9,147 bases of DNA from Opitutales bacterium UBA2995. GTDB taxonomy: Bacteria; Verrucomicrobiota; Verrucomicrobiia; Opitutales; UBA2995. The notes beneath the pieces are model-generated. The model did not search any database. It saw only the letters and a list, made by a program, of their open reading frames with translations, and was not told the origin of the DNA. Within the stretch, counting starts at the first letter, position 1, and each line of letters begins with the position of its first letter. The position numbers were made by a program, and so were the translations under genes. Shown here one piece after another: positions 6,932-9,147 of the stretch. The DNA lies in assembly GCA_002346535.1 (NCBI GenBank), contig DDZZ01000038.1, positions 297,525-306,671 of the forward strand, written 5' to 3'.

Positions 6932-8245
6932 CTAGATTATAGCACCGTTCGGAATAACAGCACCTTTAAGGATGACTATGACACCATCCCGCACAATATA
7001 ACCATCTCCCTCTTCCTTGTCTTCCTTACCGTCAGGCGAAAGCGTTACGTTGTCTCCAATGCGGGCATTTTTATCGATAATTGCGTTTTTAATGCGGCAG
7101 TTTTTTCCTACGCCCAAGGGTGGGATTCCTTTCCCAAGGCTTTTTTCGACTTCATCAAGGGATTCAAAATAGTCGCCTCCCATCATTACAGTATTTTCAA
7201 GATGACTTCCGGCCCTGATGATGGAGCGTACTCCGATCGAACAGTTATTCAGTGTAGCCTCATGAATGATACAACCGTCCGCGATGATGGCATGACCGAT
7301 CGAACACTGATTGATTTTTGAAGCCGGGAGATAACGGGCATGGGTAAAGACCGGATGTTCGGCCTCGAAGAAGTTAAAGGGAGGGACTTCGCTGGCCAAA
7401 GAAAGATTGGCGTTAAAGAATGCACCCACGGTTCCGATATCCTCCCAATACCCGTCGAAAATGTAACTGGTGAGTTTGGACTTCCCCAACAGTGATGGAA
7501 TGATCTCTTTCCCGAAATCAGTCATATCGTTTTCCAGCGACTCAATTAGCAGATCGCGGTTAAACAAATAAATGCCCATAGAGGCCAGGCTGTGACTTTG
7601 TCCCTCGGTATTCTCGATTAGGGATTCGAGCGATTTGCTGACAGCCAGCCCCTGGATGATATCTGGATCCGTCGGTTTCTCGACAAATTCGCTGATCGAG
7701 AGATCATCGTTTACGCGCATTAGGCCAAGCCCCTCGATCTCACTTGTCGGCACAGCTTTGGCCGCAATACTTACGCCGGAACCAAGGGCAATATGCTGAT
7801 TGATCAAATCTGAAAAATCCATCCGGTAGAGTTGGTCTCCGGACAATATCAGCAGGTAATCAAAATCAAAATTACTGAAGTGATGCATGTTCTGCCGTAC
7901 CGCATCGCCGGTCCCTTGATACCAGGATTCGCCTTTCATCGTCTGCTCGGCGGCCAGAATATCGACAAAGCCTCCACCGAAAGGGTCGAATTTGTAAGAC
8001 TCCAGAATGTGCCGATGGAGCGAAGCCGTATTGAATTGCGTCAATAAGTATACCCGGTTGAGACCGGAATTCAGGCAATTACTGATAGGGATATCGACCA
8101 GGCGATACTTTCCCGCCAATGGAACAGCAGGTTTACAACGCTCTCTTGTGAGGGGATAAAGACGGGTCCCTCGCCCTCCACCCATGATAACCGCAAGAAC
8201 TTTAGGGGTCATGAATAAGTTAGTTAATGGCTGATCCTTCAGCAT
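6932..8245 (-). CDS. glgC: Glucose-1-phosphate adenylyltransferase (ADP-glucose pyrophosphorylase)
   Basis: GlgC makes ADP-glucose from glucose 1-phosphate and ATP, the committed step of bacterial glycogen synthesis. With ATG 8245 the product has 437 residues, normal for the family. Signatures are the nucleotide-binding GGGRGTRLYPLT (22-33), KPAVPLAGKYRLVDIPISNC (38-57), FGGGFVDILAAEQT, WYQGTGDAVRQ (109-119), SGDQLYRMD (135-143), FVEKP (187-191) and GYWEDIGT. The last 150 or so residues form a left-handed beta-helix of hexapeptide-like repeats. I chose ATG 8245 because GAGGA sits 8 nt upstream; TTG 8266 and ATG 8212 (MTPKVLAVIMGG, the more usual family N-terminus) are alternatives. A decayed universal stress gene follows after 1 nt, and the decayed glmS diverges from it 39 nt away. 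The enzyme itself appears intact. Confidence 0.95.
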   Translation of the reverse strand: MLKDQPLTNLFMTPKVLAVIMGGGRGTRLYPLTRERCKPAVPLAGKYRLVDIPISNCLNSGLNRVYLLTQFNTASLHRHILESYKFDPFGGGFVDILAAEQTMKGESWYQGTGDAVRQNMHHFSNFDFDYLLILSGDQLYRMDFSDLINQHIALGSGVSIAAKAVPTSEIEGLGLMRVNDDLSISEFVEKPTDPDIIQGLAVSKSLESLIENTEGQSHSLASMGIYLFNRDLLIESLENDMTDFGKEIIPSLLGKSKLTSYIFDGYWEDIGTVGAFFNANLSLASEVPPFNFFEAEHPVFTHARYLPASKINQCSIGHAIIADGCIIHEATLNNCSIGVRSIIRAGSHLENTVMMGGDYFESLDEVEKSLGKGIPPLGVGKNCRIKNAIIDKNARIGDNVTLSPDGKEDKEEGDGYIVRDGVIVILKGAVIPNGAII

Positions 8246-8284
8246 GTCTATATTCCTCAGGCCCAAATTTAGGACAACTTAAAA

Positions 8285-8493
8285 ATGTGCGGATTTGTCG
8301 GATATATCGGGTAACAAAAAGCAACAAGCATCCTCCTCCAAGGCCTAAAGCGACTGGAGCATAGAGGCTACAATTCATCGGGAATCGCCGTGTACGAGGA
8401 CAATACCCTCAAAGTGATACGTAGAGTTAGTTGGCAGGGTTAAGGAGTTGGTACGGAGGTAAACAAGTCACTCAGCCAGGCACCCTGGGAATT
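8285..8493 (+). pseudogene. glmS: N-terminal remnant of glucosamine-6-phosphate synthase gene (glmS)
   Basis: GlmS makes glucosamine 6-phosphate from fructose 6-phosphate and glutamine. Only its first 70 or so codons remain. ATG 8285 gives MCGFVGYIG, including the N-terminal nucleophile Cys of class II glutamine amidotransferases, but codon 10 is TAA (8312-8314). The same frame then continues QKATSILLQGLKRLEHRGY, NSSGIAVYEDNTLKVIRRV, all strongly GlmS-like. At 8425-8432 a tandem AGTT AGTT duplication shifts the frame; in the next frame GRVKELVRR continues, followed after further 1-nt losses by NKSLSQ and GTLGI in successive frames. The expected GHTRWATHG never follows. The rest of the gene (more than 500 residues) is missing. 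A functional glmS must exist elsewhere if the cell makes its own amino sugars. Confidence 0.85.
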
Positions 8494-8639
8494 ATTTCCC
8501 AAAACAATGGATTGGAAGCCACGATTTTTGGGGGTATCTACCCAATATGGATCATTTCTCAAACCCTGAAATTAAGGTAGTACGCCTTTATCTGATTTAT
8601 AACCAACAATTAACAGATATTGAACGGGAAATGGAATAG
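8463..8639 (+). other. Unidentified open fragment between the glmS remnant and the secreted-protein gene
   Basis: One plus-strand frame is open from just after the TAA at 8460-8462 to TAG at 8637-8639. It overlaps the last bases of the glmS remnant in a different frame. The later part looks protein-like: WIGSHDFWGYLPNMDHF, PEIKVVRLYLIYNQQL and TDIEREME at the end. The first ATG is at 8547, leaving 30 residues, with no ribosome-binding site. I do not recognise the family. It is most likely the 3' end of another lost gene joined to the glmS remnant by deletion, but a chance open frame cannot be excluded. Confidence 0.25.
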
Positions 8640-8683
8640 CTCATGCTAAATTAAGGTAGGAAAACGAAACTTTAAACAAAAGC

Positions 8684-9049
8684 ATGAAGAAATTAATCAC
8701 ACTCATTACAATCGGTAGCCTCCTATTTGGAGGAATAACGTTCGCCCAACCCGGTGGCGATGGCGGTTCCGACCGTGAACGCAAAAGGCCTGGCAAACTT
8801 CCACGGATCCTTCGTGGTGACGAAGTCCTCGCTCCTTTGTTCGAGCAGTTCAAAGCCGACCGTGCTGCGTTTAGAACTCAATTTTCAGACCTCAGGAAAC
8901 AAATTGCCGATGCCACAGATGAGGAAAAGGATGCACTCGTAGCCAGTATCAAGGAATTGAGAAAGCACAACAAAGGCGCTCAACGAGATTTTAGACGCAC
9001 CATGCGAGCACGCCTCAAGGAACTCCGTGTAGCCAGAAACGCCAGATAA
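8684..9049 (+). CDS. Small secreted Arg/Lys-rich helical protein of unknown function
   Basis: The 121-residue product begins with a clear Sec signal peptide: MKK, a hydrophobic core to about residue 18, and a probable cleavage after TFA (residue 21), leaving a mature protein of about 100 residues. After a Gly/Asp/Arg/Pro-rich stretch (22-42) the rest is predicted by eye to be mostly helical and highly charged, with many Arg, Lys, Asp and Glu residues and no Cys. The heptad-like helices recall small periplasmic Spy/CpxP-type proteins, but the LTxxQ motif of that family is not seen, so I do not assign it. No lipobox Cys is present. No strong ribosome-binding site precedes ATG 8684; a poor extended -10 (TGCTAAATT at 8644-8652) is possible. 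A good terminator follows 17 nt after the stop, indicating a single-gene transcript. Confidence 0.8.
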   Translation: MKKLITLITIGSLLFGGITFAQPGGDGGSDRERKRPGKLPRILRGDEVLAPLFEQFKADRAAFRTQFSDLRKQIADATDEEKDALVASIKELRKHNKGAQRDFRRTMRARLKELRVARNAR

Positions 9050-9066
9050 TCCAAAACCATTTAGTT

Positions 9067-9099
9067 AAAAAGCAGCTTCCAACCGGGAGCTGCTTTTTT
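9067..9099 (+). terminator. Rho-independent terminator of the small secreted-protein gene
   Basis: The stem GCAGCT (9072-9077) pairs with AGCTGC (9088-9093), extended by a run of five A before and the T run after it. The loop is 10 nt and the stem is followed by six T. The A/T flanks make it potentially active on both strands. It lies 17 nt after the stop at 9049. Confidence 0.88.
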
Positions 9100-9147
9100 G
9101 TAGTGCTATTTAACGAAATTAAAGGGGAGGCTGGTGCGGCAACAAGG

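Noticed and set aside
9101..9147. Purine-rich AAAGGGGAGG near the right edge as the ribosome-binding site of a next gene.
   Set aside because: The only nearby start (GTG) is too close to it and the window ends before any protein can be judged.

Overview
The window looks like a stretch of a bacterial chromosome, probably from the phylum Verrucomicrobiota (Opitutae-like). That placement is inferred from the style of the proteins: one SecD-SecF fusion polypeptide downstream of yajC, a GlgC of the Opitutae type, and a short CNNM/CBS protein beside lgt. No rRNA or other marker gene is present to confirm it. Base composition is moderate, and no tRNA, rRNA, insertion sequence, CRISPR array or phage gene was found.

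Layout. On the minus strand, positions 1-2118 hold yajC followed by secDF, which runs off the left edge; both belong to the Sec secretion machinery. Positions 2119-2852 hold no intact gene. They carry two C-terminal gene fragments pointing away from each other: an ATP-grasp-like piece (minus) and an amidinotransferase/arginine-deiminase-like piece (plus). Positions 2853-4366 hold gcvT and gcvH of the glycine cleavage system (minus). On the plus strand, a possible small ORF (4518-4685) overlaps the start of a CNNM/CBS-domain membrane protein (4682-5767), which is followed closely by lgt (5777-6607), the lipoprotein diacylglyceryl transferase. Next come the frameshifted remains of a universal stress protein gene (6591-6930, minus), lying 1 nt downstream of an intact glgC (6932-8245, minus). 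Divergent from glgC are the N-terminal remains of glmS (8285-8493, plus), then an unidentified open fragment, and a small secreted Arg/Lys-rich protein (8684-9049) ended by a clear Rho-independent terminator.

The intact genes are housekeeping: protein export, lipoprotein maturation, one-carbon/glycine metabolism and glycogen synthesis. The notable feature is what lies between them. At least four recognisable genes survive only as frameshifted, internally deleted or truncated fragments, while every long gene beside them keeps an uninterrupted frame. This argues against general sequencing error and for real gene decay, as in a lineage undergoing genome erosion (for example host-associated), or in one that removes dead DNA slowly. 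I see no convincing new multi-gene system; the decay pattern, the coupled small ORF and the small secreted protein are the points worth a second look.
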